Shown here one piece after another: positions 50,335 to 60,142 of a stretch of DNA of 64,000 bases (position 1 is its first letter; each line of letters opens with the position of its first letter). A program made the translations under genes and the position numbers. The stretch comes from Ruminococcus flavefaciens (GTDB taxonomy: Bacteria; Bacillota; Clostridia; Oscillospirales; Ruminococcaceae), in the NCBI GenBank assembly GCA_902766595.1, contig CACXEJ010000013.1:1-64000 (forward strand), written 5' to 3'. The notes under the pieces are model-generated. The model was not told the origin of the DNA, made no database searches, and was given only the letters and a program-made list of their open reading frames with translations.

Positions 50335-52506
50335 GTGACAGATTTGAAGCTGAAAGGCTCAACACCGCGCACTGCGGCTCGTGATATCCTGACAGGACTT
50401 ATAATCGCTCTGGTATCCATACCTATCTCAATGGGCTACGCACAGGTCGCTGGACTTCCTCCTGTATACGGTCTTTACGGCTCGGTATTCCCGATACTCA
50501 TCTTTGGACTCCTCTCGACATCTGACCAGTTCATCTTCGGTGTAGACGCTGCACCAGCGGCACTCGTCGGGGCTTTCATAGCGACAAGAGGTATCGAAGC
50601 CGGCAGTGAAGAAGCTGTCCGCTTTGTACCGGTCCTAACGATATTTGTAGGGTTATGGCTTTTGCTGATGTACATTTTTCGCGCCGGAAAACTGGTCACT
50701 TACATTTCAACGCCGGTAATGGGCGGTTTTATCAGCGGCATATCGACTACGATCATATTTATGCAGATGCCGAAGGTTCTTGGCGGAACGAGCGGCAGAG
50801 GTGAGATAGCCGAGCTCGTAAAGCATATTTACCTGACTTGCCGTGACGACTTTAACACAGTTTCGGCACTGCTCGGCGGCGTTTCACTTGCGGTTCTTCT
50901 CATTAGCAAGAAACTATTTCCGAAGTTGCCTATGTCTGTGATAGTTATGGCAGCCGGTGCTTTATTAGGATATAAGGGCTTTGCCGCTGACCACGACGTA
51001 GCGTGTCTTTCTGCGATAGAGCGCGGACTTCCGTCGTGGAAGATGCCTGATATCCGCGTCAGCGGACTGAGCGACGTCCTCTCGACGAGTCTGACCATAG
51101 CAGTTGTGATTATGGCGGAAACTCTTCTTGCCTCGAACAATTACGCGAACAAAAACGGAGCGAAGCTCAATAATAACCGCGAGATACTGGTCTATTCCCT
51201 CGGAAATCTCTCTGCCGGTCTGACAGGCTGCTGTCCTGTGAATGGCTCTGTTTCGAGAACCGCAATGGGAGAACAGTATGGCGGCAGATCGCAGCTTATG
51301 TCGCTGACAGCTTCCGCAGTAATGACTATGATATTGCTCTTCGGCACGGGCTTTATCAAGTATCTGCCGGTACCTGTGCTGACCTCGATAGTAATATCGG
51401 CGCTGCTCGGAGCAGTCGAATTTGACCTTATCAAGCGGCTTTACAAGCACGACAGACACGAGCTTACGATATTCCTCGGAGCTTTTTTCGGTGTTCTCGT
51501 ATTCGGAACCGTTTACGGCGTTATGATCGGTGTTCTGTTGTCGTTTATATCAGTCATTGCCAGTACTGCAGATCCGAAGCGTTCCTATCTCGGAGTCATC
51601 AGCGGTCACGAGGGCTTTCACAGCCTTGAGCGGAACAAGTATGCCGTTCCTCTCAAAAAGGCAGTAATTTACCGTTTTTCCGGAAATCTTTACTTTGCGA
51701 ACATAAATCTGTTCACTTCTGACATTGAGGAAGCGCTTACTGATGAAACTGAATGCGTTGTAGTTGATTCGGGCGCTGTCTGTAACATTGATATTACTGC
51801 TGCCGACAGGATTGCTTCACTGCGAGATCAGCTTGGCAGAAAAGGCATAAAGCTCTATTTTGCGTCACATATCGGTACTTTGAATGATCGTTTCCGTCAG
51901 CTCGGACTCGGTGAGATCATTGAAGAGGGCTACTGCCGTATGACCATACCGGCAGCACTCCTCAGCGCCGGTATAACGCCGCCTTACGAGACTTCATCTG
52001 CACCGCCCGAGGTAACTTCAAGCAGGAAACGCCTCGAATTCGAGTGGGCTTTCGGAGCTTTGACCGATGAAGAGCTTGAAAAATACACCGAAAAGCTCCT
52101 GAGCTGCGTGAAATCGCCTGATGATCCGCAAACGCAGCTCCAACAGGTTATGAGCTCCGGCGATATGTGGAAGGGTATAAGCGAGCCCGATCAGGAGGAG
52201 CTCCTTGCACATATCAGTATCCACATAAGCGAGCTCGCGCAAAAACTCAATATCGACGAAGTTCAGGTCGAGGAGGCTATCGAAATGCGCAAGCTGCTGC
52301 TCGCTCATGACCTTGAAGTGAAGGATCCGGAGATGTTCCGGATTGTCCGCGAGCACAGCCGACGTCTTGAAAAGGAGCTTGCCGAAAAGGACAAAAAGCT
52401 GTATGAAGCCCTTCTCAGTCACCGCCGTGAGGCTCTGAACAGTCTCAGGAAGAAAAGCCCCGAGTACAACGATCTGATTGATGAGATGTACGGCAAAGAA
52501 ATATGA
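50335..52506 (+). CDS. SulP-family anion transporter with STAS domain and C-terminal extension
   Basis: The protein is 723 aa. A SulP (SLC26) transmembrane core (about 1-405) with about 12-14 segments contains PISMGYAQVAGLPPVYGLYGS near the start. A STAS domain (about 430-540, YRFSGNLYFANI... VVDSGAVCNIDITAADRI) follows. The last 170 residues form an extra, charged helical region (VQVEEAIEMRKLL, EKELAEKDKKLYEALL) not usual in SulP proteins. It transports sulphate, bicarbonate or another small anion. The start is uncertain: GTG 50335 has little spacing, and TTG 50344 is an alternative with AGGTGA 5 nt upstream. Confidence 0.88.
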   Translation: MTDLKLKGSTPRTAARDILTGLIIALVSIPISMGYAQVAGLPPVYGLYGSVFPILIFGLLSTSDQFIFGVDAAPAALVGAFIATRGIEAGSEEAVRFVPVLTIFVGLWLLLMYIFRAGKLVTYISTPVMGGFISGISTTIIFMQMPKVLGGTSGRGEIAELVKHIYLTCRDDFNTVSALLGGVSLAVLLISKKLFPKLPMSVIVMAAGALLGYKGFAADHDVACLSAIERGLPSWKMPDIRVSGLSDVLSTSLTIAVVIMAETLLASNNYANKNGAKLNNNREILVYSLGNLSAGLTGCCPVNGSVSRTAMGEQYGGRSQLMSLTASAVMTMILLFGTGFIKYLPVPVLTSIVISALLGAVEFDLIKRLYKHDRHELTIFLGAFFGVLVFGTVYGVMIGVLLSFISVIASTADPKRSYLGVISGHEGFHSLERNKYAVPLKKAVIYRFSGNLYFANINLFTSDIEEALTDETECVVVDSGAVCNIDITAADRIASLRDQLGRKGIKLYFASHIGTLNDRFRQLGLGEIIEEGYCRMTIPAALLSAGITPPYETSSAPPEVTSSRKRLEFEWAFGALTDEELEKYTEKLLSCVKSPDDPQTQLQQVMSSGDMWKGISEPDQEELLAHISIHISELAQKLNIDEVQVEEAIEMRKLLLAHDLEVKDPEMFRIVREHSRRLEKELAEKDKKLYEALLSHRREALNSLRKKSPEYNDLIDEMYGKEI

Positions 52507-52514
52507 TTTTACAC

Positions 52515-52543
52515 TTTACATTTATAAAATCTTATGGTATAAT
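52515..52543 (+). promoter_or_regulatory. Promoter of the GH25 lipoprotein gene
   Basis: TTTACA (52515-52520), 17-nt spacer, TATAAT (52538-52543), about 30 nt before the start. Confidence 0.7.
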
Positions 52544-52573
52544 TTTATAAGAATGTACTGAAAGGATATAGAT

Positions 52574-53962
52574 ATGAAAAAAATTGCCGTGCTGCTCGCT
52601 GCACTTTCGTTTGCCGGCGCTTTTTCCTGCGGAAAAACCGACAGCAGTTCCTCATCGCAGATAACAGAAACGACTTCCGCAGAAGCCGCTTCGTCCACTA
52701 CTTCTGCCGTTACGACCACTGCTGTTAGCACAACTTCTGATGCTTCGGCGTCTTCTGTTACAACAGCTTCAGCGACAGCCGCTATACAAACGACTCAGCC
52801 GTTGCAGTCAGCAAGCTTCGCGGCTGTCACAACTGTACAGCAAGCAACAGATGCAGCTCCTGTTGAGACACAGAACGGAAAAAGCGTTGAGGTCTATTCA
52901 GCCGCAACTGCTTCTGAAATATGGGACGGCGAAGCGTCTGAGCTGCTCGAGCCCGATAAGGCTGTCGATACCTCAGATATAGGCGCACACGAAGTTACAT
53001 TAGCCTGCAAGCGCGGCGACAAGACTGAAAATGTCAAGGTGATGTATCAGGTCGTTGACACCGAAAAGCCTATGATACTTAACGGCGGCTGGTCAACCTG
53101 TCACGTCGTGAATACGCCGTTCGACCTCAGTGACTATGTGGGCTTTGCCGATAATTACGACAGACACCCCACTCTTACATATACCGGCACCGTCGATACT
53201 AATGCCCTCGGTGATTACCCAATAACCGCTACCGTTACGGACAGCTCCGGCAACTCGGAAAGCTGGGATCTGACGATAACCGTTGCCGAGAGCAAGCCGT
53301 CTCCGCAGGACAACAATCCCCGTGTGAGCTTCAGGGATTTTACGGAGAAGTACGCCGGTGAGGGCAGGAGATTTGGTATTGACGTTTCAACATGGCAGGG
53401 AAATGTTGATTTCAACGCAGTCAAGGCAGACGGCTGCTCGTTCGTAGTTATAAGGCTCGGTTATTATTACAGCAAGCCTGTTCTCGATGATTATTTCAGG
53501 CAGAACCTTGAAAATGCCAAGGCTGCCGGACTTGATGTCGGCGTTTACCTCTATACTGCCGATAACACCGAAGAGGGAGTCCGTGAACACGCGAGGTGGA
53601 TAGCTGAGGAGCTCGGAGATACAAAGCTCGAACTTCCTGTTGCGTTCGACTGGGAGGAATTCACTAACTTCCAGCAGTACGGAATGAGCATTCACGATCT
53701 GAATCAGCTCTATCTTGCGTTTGCTGATGAGCTCTCGAAGCACGGTCTGAAATGTATGCTGTACAGCAGCAAGAACTTCCTGAACAACTTCTGGTACGAG
53801 AGCACAAAGGCTGCACACCCTGTATGGCTCGCACACTTCGTTGACGAGACTGACTACGCCGGAAAGTACGCTATCTGGCAGGCAAGCTGCTACGGTAAGA
53901 TAAACGGCATTGCCGGCGATGTTGATATGAACATTCTCTATGAACCGCTTCCGCTTGAATAA
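52574..53962 (+). CDS. GH25 lysozyme lipoprotein with Ser/Thr linker and Ig-like domain
   Basis: The protein is 462 aa. The signal peptide ends in the lipobox AGAFSCG (about residue 19). A low-complexity Ser/Thr/Ala linker of about 80 residues, an Ig-like (DUF5011-like) domain (about 105-240) and a GH25 muramidase domain (about 265-460) follow. The catalytic acids lie in FGIDVSTWQG and the PVAFDWEEF segment. The enzyme should cleave peptidoglycan outside the membrane. There is no clear terminator before aroA, so these genes may be co-transcribed. Confidence 0.9.
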   Translation: MKKIAVLLAALSFAGAFSCGKTDSSSSSQITETTSAEAASSTTSAVTTTAVSTTSDASASSVTTASATAAIQTTQPLQSASFAAVTTVQQATDAAPVETQNGKSVEVYSAATASEIWDGEASELLEPDKAVDTSDIGAHEVTLACKRGDKTENVKVMYQVVDTEKPMILNGGWSTCHVVNTPFDLSDYVGFADNYDRHPTLTYTGTVDTNALGDYPITATVTDSSGNSESWDLTITVAESKPSPQDNNPRVSFRDFTEKYAGEGRRFGIDVSTWQGNVDFNAVKADGCSFVVIRLGYYYSKPVLDDYFRQNLENAKAAGLDVGVYLYTADNTEEGVREHARWIAEELGDTKLELPVAFDWEEFTNFQQYGMSIHDLNQLYLAFADELSKHGLKCMLYSSKNFLNNFWYESTKAAHPVWLAHFVDETDYAGKYAIWQASCYGKINGIAGDVDMNILYEPLPLE

Positions 53963-54010
53963 CGGAGCGAGTTACAGATAAGCAAAAATCACCCGTTTGG
54001 AGGGGTATAA

Positions 54011-55237
54011 GTGGATATAAGAATAGAACCTTCACAGCTCAGAGGAACTGTTGATATACCGGCTTCAAAGAGCTGCGCTCACAGAGCACTCATCAGTGCG
54101 GCACTTGCCGAAGGAATTTCCGTAATAAGCGGAGTTTCGATGTCAAAGGACATTGAGGCGACTATCGGCGCAATGACTGCTCTCGGTGCTGAATTCAGTG
54201 TGGACGGCACGACTGTCACAGTTAGCGGTATAAGCTCGCGTATGGACAAAGCTGTCATAGACTGCAACGAGAGCGGTTCGACACTTCGCTTCGTAATACC
54301 GATCGCAGCTGCCCTCGGTACGGACTCGCGCTTTATCGGACGCGGACGCCTTCAGCAGAGACCTATCGACATCTATACAAGAGAGCTCGGCAAAAACGGC
54401 ATAAAGTTCCTGACTGAGACTATGCCGTATGATATTACGGGCACTCTTAAAGGCGGCATATTCGAGATAGAGGGCAACGTTTCCTCGCAGTTCGTCACAG
54501 GACTCCTCTTTGCGCTTCCGCTGCTTGAGGGCAACTCAGAGATACGTCTTACCTCGCACCTTGAGTCAAGACCGTATGTCGATATAACGATAGACATTCT
54601 GCGCCGTTTCGGGATAACCGTTGAGAACAGCGAGAACGGTTTCCGCATTGTGGGAGGACAGAAATACAAGCCTTATGATTACAGAGTCGAGGGCGATTAC
54701 TCGCAGGCAGCATTTTTCTATGTGGCGAATGCTCTCGGTTCTGAGGTGAATATAGCAAATCTTGTCCCGGACAGCGTTCAGGGCGACAGGAAAATACTTG
54801 AAATTCTTAACGAAACGTGTTATAATGGTAGCATAGGCTGTTACAGAGCCGATTGTTCGGATATTCCCGATCTTGTACCGATACTTGCCGTGCTCGGAGC
54901 ATTCGGCAGCGGAGAGTCTGTGATCTATAACGCACAGAGACTCAGGATCAAGGAGAGCGACCGTCTTGTGACTACTGCCGCTATGCTTAATGAACTCGGC
55001 GGTGACGTTGCGGTCACTGAGGACGGACTCATCATACGCCCCACAGGCAGAATGCACGGCGGTACTATTGACAGTGCCGGCGACCATAGAATAGTTATGG
55101 CTGCGGCGATCGCTGCTACAAAAACAGACGGAGCAGTTATTATCAGGGGTGCTGAGGCAGCCGAAAAATCTTATCCGGACTTTTTCAAGGACTACATTCA
55201 TCTCGGAGGTAAGGCAAATGTCATCGATCTGGAATAA
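54011..55237 (+). CDS. aroA: 3-phosphoshikimate 1-carboxyvinyltransferase (EPSP synthase)
   Basis: The protein is 408 aa, a little shorter than usual. The conserved PASKSCAHRALISAALA, NESGSTLRFVIP, GRGRLQQRPI, EGDYSQAAFF and LRIKESDR motifs identify EPSP synthase, which joins phosphoenolpyruvate to shikimate-3-phosphate. The start is GTG at 54011 with GGAGGGG upstream. Its 3' end overlaps aroC by 20 nt, and the two catalyse successive steps to chorismate. Confidence 0.95.
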   Translation: MDIRIEPSQLRGTVDIPASKSCAHRALISAALAEGISVISGVSMSKDIEATIGAMTALGAEFSVDGTTVTVSGISSRMDKAVIDCNESGSTLRFVIPIAAALGTDSRFIGRGRLQQRPIDIYTRELGKNGIKFLTETMPYDITGTLKGGIFEIEGNVSSQFVTGLLFALPLLEGNSEIRLTSHLESRPYVDITIDILRRFGITVENSENGFRIVGGQKYKPYDYRVEGDYSQAAFFYVANALGSEVNIANLVPDSVQGDRKILEILNETCYNGSIGCYRADCSDIPDLVPILAVLGAFGSGESVIYNAQRLRIKESDRLVTTAAMLNELGGDVAVTEDGLIIRPTGRMHGGTIDSAGDHRIVMAAAIAATKTDGAVIIRGAEAAEKSYPDFFKDYIHLGGKANVIDLE

Positions 55238-56252
55238 CAGGATATCAATATCTATTTTCGGCGAATCACAGGGACCTGCCATCGGTATAACCATTGACGG
55301 TCTCCCTGCCGGAGAGCATATTGATGTCGAAGCGGTATCCGGGTTTATGGCGAGGAGAAATATTGGTCTCGTCAATAACCACGAGAATATAATGCCGCAC
55401 GTTATGTCTGGTATTTACAACGACAGGACTACCGGAACTCCTCTCTGTGCCTTTATTCAGAACACTTCCGCAAAAGCTCCGCAGCACACGAATGTTGACA
55501 GACTTTCGCGTCCCGGTCACGCTGATTACACCGGAGCTGTGCGCTACAAGGGCTTTGATGATTTCCGCGATGAGGGACATTTTTGTCAGAGACTCACTAT
55601 CCCGCTCTGCTTCGCCGGAGCTATATGCGCTCAGATACTCGAACGCCGCGGCATCTACACCGGCGCTCACGTTGCGAGCATACATAATATAAAGGACAAC
55701 CCTTACGATCCGGTGAACATAACCCGTGACGGTGTAAGGAGCATAAGAGGCAAGAACTTCCCGGTCATCAACGACCGCAGAGGCTGGCTTATGCAGGACG
55801 ATATTGAAAAAGCCCGTGAAGCAGGGGAGTCGCTCGGCGGAGTGATCGAATGTGCTTCCGTGAATGTTCCTGCCGGCGTAGGTTCGCCCATATTTGACGG
55901 ACTTGAGAATAATATCGCTCAGCTCATTTTCGGTATCCCTGGAGTTACCGGTCTCGAATTCGGTGCAGGCTTCCGTTCTGCGAGAATGGTCGGAAGTCAG
56001 AACCGGGACGAGTTTTACACAAATGAGCGCGGCTATTTCGTTACAAAAACAAACAATCACGGCGGTATTCTCAGCGGTATTTCGTCCGGAATGCCCATAA
56101 CGCTCAATGTAGCGGTCAAGCCGGTCCTCGATTACGGTGACGGCGAGACAAAGCCCGAGACCTGTATGGTGCCCTCGGCAGTTGCCTGCGTTGAAGCTGC
56201 TGTAAATATCGCTCTGCTTTCACATATGATAGATTATCCGAATTTCTGTTAA
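55218..56252 (+). CDS. aroC: Chorismate synthase
   Basis: The protein is 344 aa. The segments GPAIGITIDGLPAGE, RPGHADYTGAVRYKG, DIEKAREAGESLGGV and GILSGISSGMPI are hallmarks of chorismate synthase, which converts EPSP to chorismate using reduced FMN. The start at 55218 follows GGAGG and overlaps the end of aroA; the longer frame from 55149 lacks support. Confidence 0.95.
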   Translation: MSSIWNNRISISIFGESQGPAIGITIDGLPAGEHIDVEAVSGFMARRNIGLVNNHENIMPHVMSGIYNDRTTGTPLCAFIQNTSAKAPQHTNVDRLSRPGHADYTGAVRYKGFDDFRDEGHFCQRLTIPLCFAGAICAQILERRGIYTGAHVASIHNIKDNPYDPVNITRDGVRSIRGKNFPVINDRRGWLMQDDIEKAREAGESLGGVIECASVNVPAGVGSPIFDGLENNIAQLIFGIPGVTGLEFGAGFRSARMVGSQNRDEFYTNERGYFVTKTNNHGGILSGISSGMPITLNVAVKPVLDYGDGETKPETCMVPSAVACVEAAVNIALLSHMIDYPNFC

Positions 56253-56261
56253 GGTGATAAT

Positions 56262-56855
56262 ATGCAGGATGAAAATATAATGAAAATGGCGGCATTTGCC
56301 GACACTGAGATAAAGGACGTACCCACGCTGAATATCCTTATCTGCTACCTTCTCTACAAGATCGCCAAGCCGGTCGAGACGGAACAGCTCTACGATATTG
56401 CCATAGGTACAGGCGTTATCAACTACTTCTACTATCAGGACTCGATCGACTACCTCCTGAAAAACGGTCTTGTTGCCAAGGAGACAGACAAGGACGGTCT
56501 TGAGAGCTTCGTGCTTCAGCCGAAGGGTATAGAATGTGCCCGCCATCTCAAAAAATATGCCCCGAAGTCTTACAGGGACAAGCTGGTACTCGGGGCACTG
56601 CGCTATTTCGCCCGTCTCAAAGCCGAACAGGAGATCAAGATAGAGTATGAGCCTGTCGAGAACGGCTGCTATACTCATATACGCTGTCTTGATGTCAACT
56701 GCGACCTGATGGATCTCAAGCTCTATGCACCGGACAAGACTCAGGCGAAGATGATAGGCGAGAAGATACTTCTCAATCCTGCCGGATTTTACGGCAAGGT
56801 GGTCGAGCTCGCGCTCTCCAACGAAGAGCCGGATTACGATCTAAGTGATAACTGA
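56262..56855 (+). CDS. DUF4364 winged-helix protein
   Basis: The protein is 197 aa and matches DUF4364, a family common in Clostridia. The N-terminal half (about 20-95, TLNILICYLLYKIAKPVETEQLYDI... LLKNGLVAK) looks like a winged helix; the rest is a beta-rich domain. It follows aroC by 9 nt and probably shares its transcript. A regulatory role is inferred from the fold. Confidence 0.75.
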   Translation: MQDENIMKMAAFADTEIKDVPTLNILICYLLYKIAKPVETEQLYDIAIGTGVINYFYYQDSIDYLLKNGLVAKETDKDGLESFVLQPKGIECARHLKKYAPKSYRDKLVLGALRYFARLKAEQEIKIEYEPVENGCYTHIRCLDVNCDLMDLKLYAPDKTQAKMIGEKILLNPAGFYGKVVELALSNEEPDYDLSDN

Positions 56856-56910
56856 TAATAAAGCGCCGCTTGAAATACAGTGGTGCTTTGCTATTTTAAA
56901 GGAGAAAGAT

Positions 56911-57477
56911 ATGAGACCAGGTGAATTCCTTGAAATAATACATTTTGCAGAGAAACTCAAAGATACAACACGTCACTGCACAACTTCCGGCAGACGGCAC
57001 GAAAGCGTTGCCGAGCACAGCTGGCGAGTCTCGTTAATGGCTATGCTGCTGAAAAATGAATTCCGTGCGCTTGATACAGACAAGGTTATCCGTATGTGCT
57101 TGATACACGATCTCGGTGAGTGCTTCACCGGCGATATACCGGCTTTTGACAAGACTAACGCGGACCGCGATACTGAGGAGAAGCTGCTGAATAAATGGGT
57201 ATCAGGTCTGCCGGAGGAGGTCTCAGGTGAACTCTCTGTACTCTATAATGAAATGGAGCGGCAGGAGACTAATGAAGCTAAGCTCTTCAAGGCGCTTGAC
57301 AAGCTCGAGGCGGTCATACAGCACAATGAGTCACCGCTTGATACATGGTCGCCCATTGAGCTTGAACTCAACAAGACTTACGGTTCGGATACGGTCGCTT
57401 TTTCGGAATGGCTGACCGAATTAAGAGAGCTGCTCAAATACGAGACCATTGAAAAGATAGAACGCGAAAAGGCATAA
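56911..57477 (+). CDS. HD-domain phosphohydrolase (YfbR/HDDC2-like)
   Basis: The protein is 188 aa. HD metal ligands are seen in ESVAEHSWR, CLIHDLGE and FKALDKLEAVI. The length and RHCTTSGRRHESVAEHSWRV fit the HDDC2/YfbR group of 5'-nucleotidases. The start at 56911 follows AAAGGAG; an upstream frame overlaps the DUF4364 gene. It is last in the aroA-aroC-DUF4364 run and ends at a terminator shared with the convergent operon. Confidence 0.85.
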   Translation: MRPGEFLEIIHFAEKLKDTTRHCTTSGRRHESVAEHSWRVSLMAMLLKNEFRALDTDKVIRMCLIHDLGECFTGDIPAFDKTNADRDTEEKLLNKWVSGLPEEVSGELSVLYNEMERQETNEAKLFKALDKLEAVIQHNESPLDTWSPIELELNKTYGSDTVAFSEWLTELRELLKYETIEKIEREKA

Positions 57478-57479
57478 AG

Positions 57480-57505
57480 AAAAGGCTGCAAGTGCAGCCT
57501 TTTGT
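57480..57505. terminator. Bidirectional terminator
   Basis: AAAAGGCTGC and GCAGCCTTTT form a 10-bp stem with an AAGT loop between the convergent HD hydrolase and U32 genes. Confidence 0.85.
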
Positions 57506-58731
57506 TATTTTGTAACGTCTTTGCGTATAACCGTTCCCTTCGGGAAAGTGAGATCCGAGTCGAACGAGAAGTTCATCATGGCGTGATTTGCGGAAGCTAT
57601 TTCCTCTCCGTTCTCATCATAGAGCTTGTCGAGCTTCAACTCGACCGGCTTTTGTGAAGGAGCAAGGAGCTCGACCGTATCACCGGCAAAAAATCTGTTC
57701 CTCTGAGTGCAGAATACCTTGCCGTTCTCGCACTTCTCGACAACAGCCACAACATCATAATTGCGGATATAACCGCTGTTTTCGTAATACTGTGACTCCT
57801 CGGGAGTTCCGAAGAAGAAGCCGTTGCAGTATTTTCTGTGGCTGACCTTATAGACCTCGTCGCGTATCCAGTCGGGGAGCTTGAAATTGTACGGATCCTT
57901 GTAGTATTCGTCAACTGCCATACGATAGGCGTTCGTGACTACTGTTACATAGTACGCGGACTTTGCTCTGCCCTCTATCTTGAGGCTCGTGACACCGGCT
58001 TCGGCGAGCTTGTCTATGTGCTCGATCATGCACATATCCTTGGAATTGAGGATATATGTGCCCTTTTCGTCTTCATAGACGGGGAAGAACTCTCCGGGAC
58101 GCTTTTCTTCCATAAGGTGGTAGCCCCAGCGGCAGGGCTGAGCGCACTCGCCGCGGTTGGCATCACGGTTTACGAGGTACTGCGAAAGCAGGCATCTGCC
58201 TGAAAACGAGACGCACATAGCTCCGTGAACAAAGGTCTCGATGTCGAGGTCGGGGGAGGTCTTAGCGCGTATCTCGGCTATCTCATCAAGTGAGAGCTCA
58301 CGGGCGAGAACAACTCTTTTCGCGCCCATATTATAGAGCTCACCGGCTGTAACGTAGTTGACGATACCGGTCTGAGTCGAAATATGTATCTCCATATCCG
58401 GAGCGTACTTCTTTATGAGCATCAGCAGACCGATGTCTGCAACGATTAGCGCGTCCACCTTTGCTTCTACTGCTTCGCGGACGAACTTCTCAAAGAAAGG
58501 TATCTCGTTATTGCGGGGGAGAGTGTTGCAGGTGAGGTAGACCTTAACGCCCTTTGAATGAGCAAATTCGACAGCCTTTACGAGCTGCTCGAATTCAAAA
58601 TTCATCGGTGACGCTCTCATACCGAACTGCTTCCTGCCGAGGTAGACAGCGTCGGCGCCGTATTTCACGGCAGCCTCAAAACGCTCTTCATCTCCGGCAG
58701 GTGCAAGGACTTCAAGTTTACTGCTGAGCAT
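57505..58731 (-). CDS. U32-family peptidase/hydroxylase (TrhP-like)
   Basis: The protein is 408 aa. The U32 signature ETFVHGAMCVSFSGRC and the cysteine cluster GECAQPCRWGY (about residues 195-205) are intact, as is the N-terminal LAPAGDEERFEAAVKYGADAVYLG. U32 members such as TrhP and RlhA introduce hydroxyl groups on tRNA or rRNA; many are annotated as collagenase-like. The protein also has a C-terminal U32-associated domain. The start at 58731 follows GGAGG and overlaps mltG by 14 nt. It closes the thyX-led operon. Confidence 0.9.
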   Translation of the reverse strand: MLSSKLEVLAPAGDEERFEAAVKYGADAVYLGRKQFGMRASPMNFEFEQLVKAVEFAHSKGVKVYLTCNTLPRNNEIPFFEKFVREAVEAKVDALIVADIGLLMLIKKYAPDMEIHISTQTGIVNYVTAGELYNMGAKRVVLARELSLDEIAEIRAKTSPDLDIETFVHGAMCVSFSGRCLLSQYLVNRDANRGECAQPCRWGYHLMEEKRPGEFFPVYEDEKGTYILNSKDMCMIEHIDKLAEAGVTSLKIEGRAKSAYYVTVVTNAYRMAVDEYYKDPYNFKLPDWIRDEVYKVSHRKYCNGFFFGTPEESQYYENSGYIRNYDVVAVVEKCENGKVFCTQRNRFFAGDTVELLAPSQKPVELKLDKLYDENGEEIASANHAMMNFSFDSDLTFPKGTVIRKDVTK

Positions 58732-60142
58732 TATTATCCTCCTGTGCATCTTCAGGTGCGGCTTCGTTAGCTTCCTCGGTAGTTTCCATAGTTGCGAGGT
58801 ACTCAGCTTCTTCCTGCTTTACTTGTGCTACATAAGCGTTGTGCTCATCAAGAGTCTTGGAGAAGTAGGTCTCGCCGGTGTAGATGTTTGCAACGAAGTA
58901 CTTGTAATCCGTCTCGATAGCATCAAGAACAGCGTCGATAGCGTCAAGACCGGGGTTGCAGATAGCTCCGGGAGGGAGTCCTTCACCCTTGTAGGTATCA
59001 TAAGCGTCGATCATTGTAGTATTCTTGACCTCGAGGTTCTGCTTGATGAATTTAGCGTAGTCAGATGTAGGATCAGACTGGAGCTTTCCGGCAAATTCAG
59101 CAGGATCCTTCATACGGTTCCAGAATACGGAAGCAACGAGGTTCATAGTTTCGGGAGAAGCAGCCTCGCGCTGAACGATCGAAGCGAAAGTTACGAGCTG
59201 GTCGAGAGTAAGACCTCTCTTTTCCATTTTCTGATAGCGTTCAGCAGTCATCTTCTTATTGAAGTTGAAGTAGATCTTCTGGCATACCTCAACGGGATCC
59301 ATTTCCTCGTAGAACATATAGGTATCAGGGAACGCATATCCTTCCATTCTTCTGAACTTCAGGCTGTTATCGGTGTTCTTGAGCTTCTGTTCAAAGTCGC
59401 AGTCATAACCGCCTGAGTTGAAGTTGAAGATGAAGTCCTTAGCCTTGCAGACCTTGTTTTCTTCGAGCATCTGTGCTATCTCATCGAGACGCATACCTTC
59501 CTTGAATGTAAGCTCGACAGCTTCCTTGGCTTCAGACTCAGTCGTGGTGAGTTTCTGGATAATAGTTTCGTAAGCCATATTCTCCTTGATGAAGTGCTCG
59601 CCGGGGATATAAGCGGCATCGGACTTGCGCAGCTTGGAGAAGTAGATAAACGCCTTTGGTGAACGGATAATACCCTCGTCCTTGAGGAGATAAGCTATAT
59701 CCTCGGTAGTTGCACCGTCCTTTACGACGATGAGGTGAGTGGAGTCACCCTTGCCGATACCGAGCATATCCTTGCCGAAAGCAATGATTATGAGTGAAAG
59801 CACGATAGATACGGCAACGATGAACGTTGTAAGTATCAGAACGCCAGGAACACGGCTTCTGCGCTTTTTCTTCTTTTTGTGCTTGCGTGACTGAACTCTT
59901 CTCTGAGGCATCGCAGCTCTCGTGTAAGCCGGAGCCTCAGGGGAGGGCTGTTCAGGCTCTGAAACATCTTCCTCCGGGAAATCATCAGGCTCAGGGAGAG
60001 CAATGTTCCCGTCGTCCTGCGGAATATCATTTTCCTCGGCTGGAGCGGAATCTGTCACATCTGCGACAGCTTCTTCGCTGCCGTCTGAATTATTGTCGAG
60101 CTCTTTGAGAATATTATTGATGAGATCATCATTATTACTCAT
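58718..60142 (-). CDS. mltG: Endolytic transglycosylase MltG
   Basis: The protein is 474 aa. A low-complexity acidic N terminus (about 1-90) and a basic KKKKRRSR tract precede a transmembrane helix (about 100-122). A LysM-like part follows, then the YceG/MltG catalytic domain with the catalytic glutamate in VQREAASPE (about residue 340). MltG cuts nascent glycan strands during peptidoglycan synthesis. It overlaps the upstream ligase gene by 8 nt and the U32 gene by 14 nt. Confidence 0.92.
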   Translation of the reverse strand: MSNNDDLINNILKELDNNSDGSEEAVADVTDSAPAEENDIPQDDGNIALPEPDDFPEEDVSEPEQPSPEAPAYTRAAMPQRRVQSRKHKKKKKRRSRVPGVLILTTFIVAVSIVLSLIIIAFGKDMLGIGKGDSTHLIVVKDGATTEDIAYLLKDEGIIRSPKAFIYFSKLRKSDAAYIPGEHFIKENMAYETIIQKLTTTESEAKEAVELTFKEGMRLDEIAQMLEENKVCKAKDFIFNFNSGGYDCDFEQKLKNTDNSLKFRRMEGYAFPDTYMFYEEMDPVEVCQKIYFNFNKKMTAERYQKMEKRGLTLDQLVTFASIVQREAASPETMNLVASVFWNRMKDPAEFAGKLQSDPTSDYAKFIKQNLEVKNTTMIDAYDTYKGEGLPPGAICNPGLDAIDAVLDAIETDYKYFVANIYTGETYFSKTLDEHNAYVAQVKQEEAEYLATMETTEEANEAAPEDAQEDNNAQQ

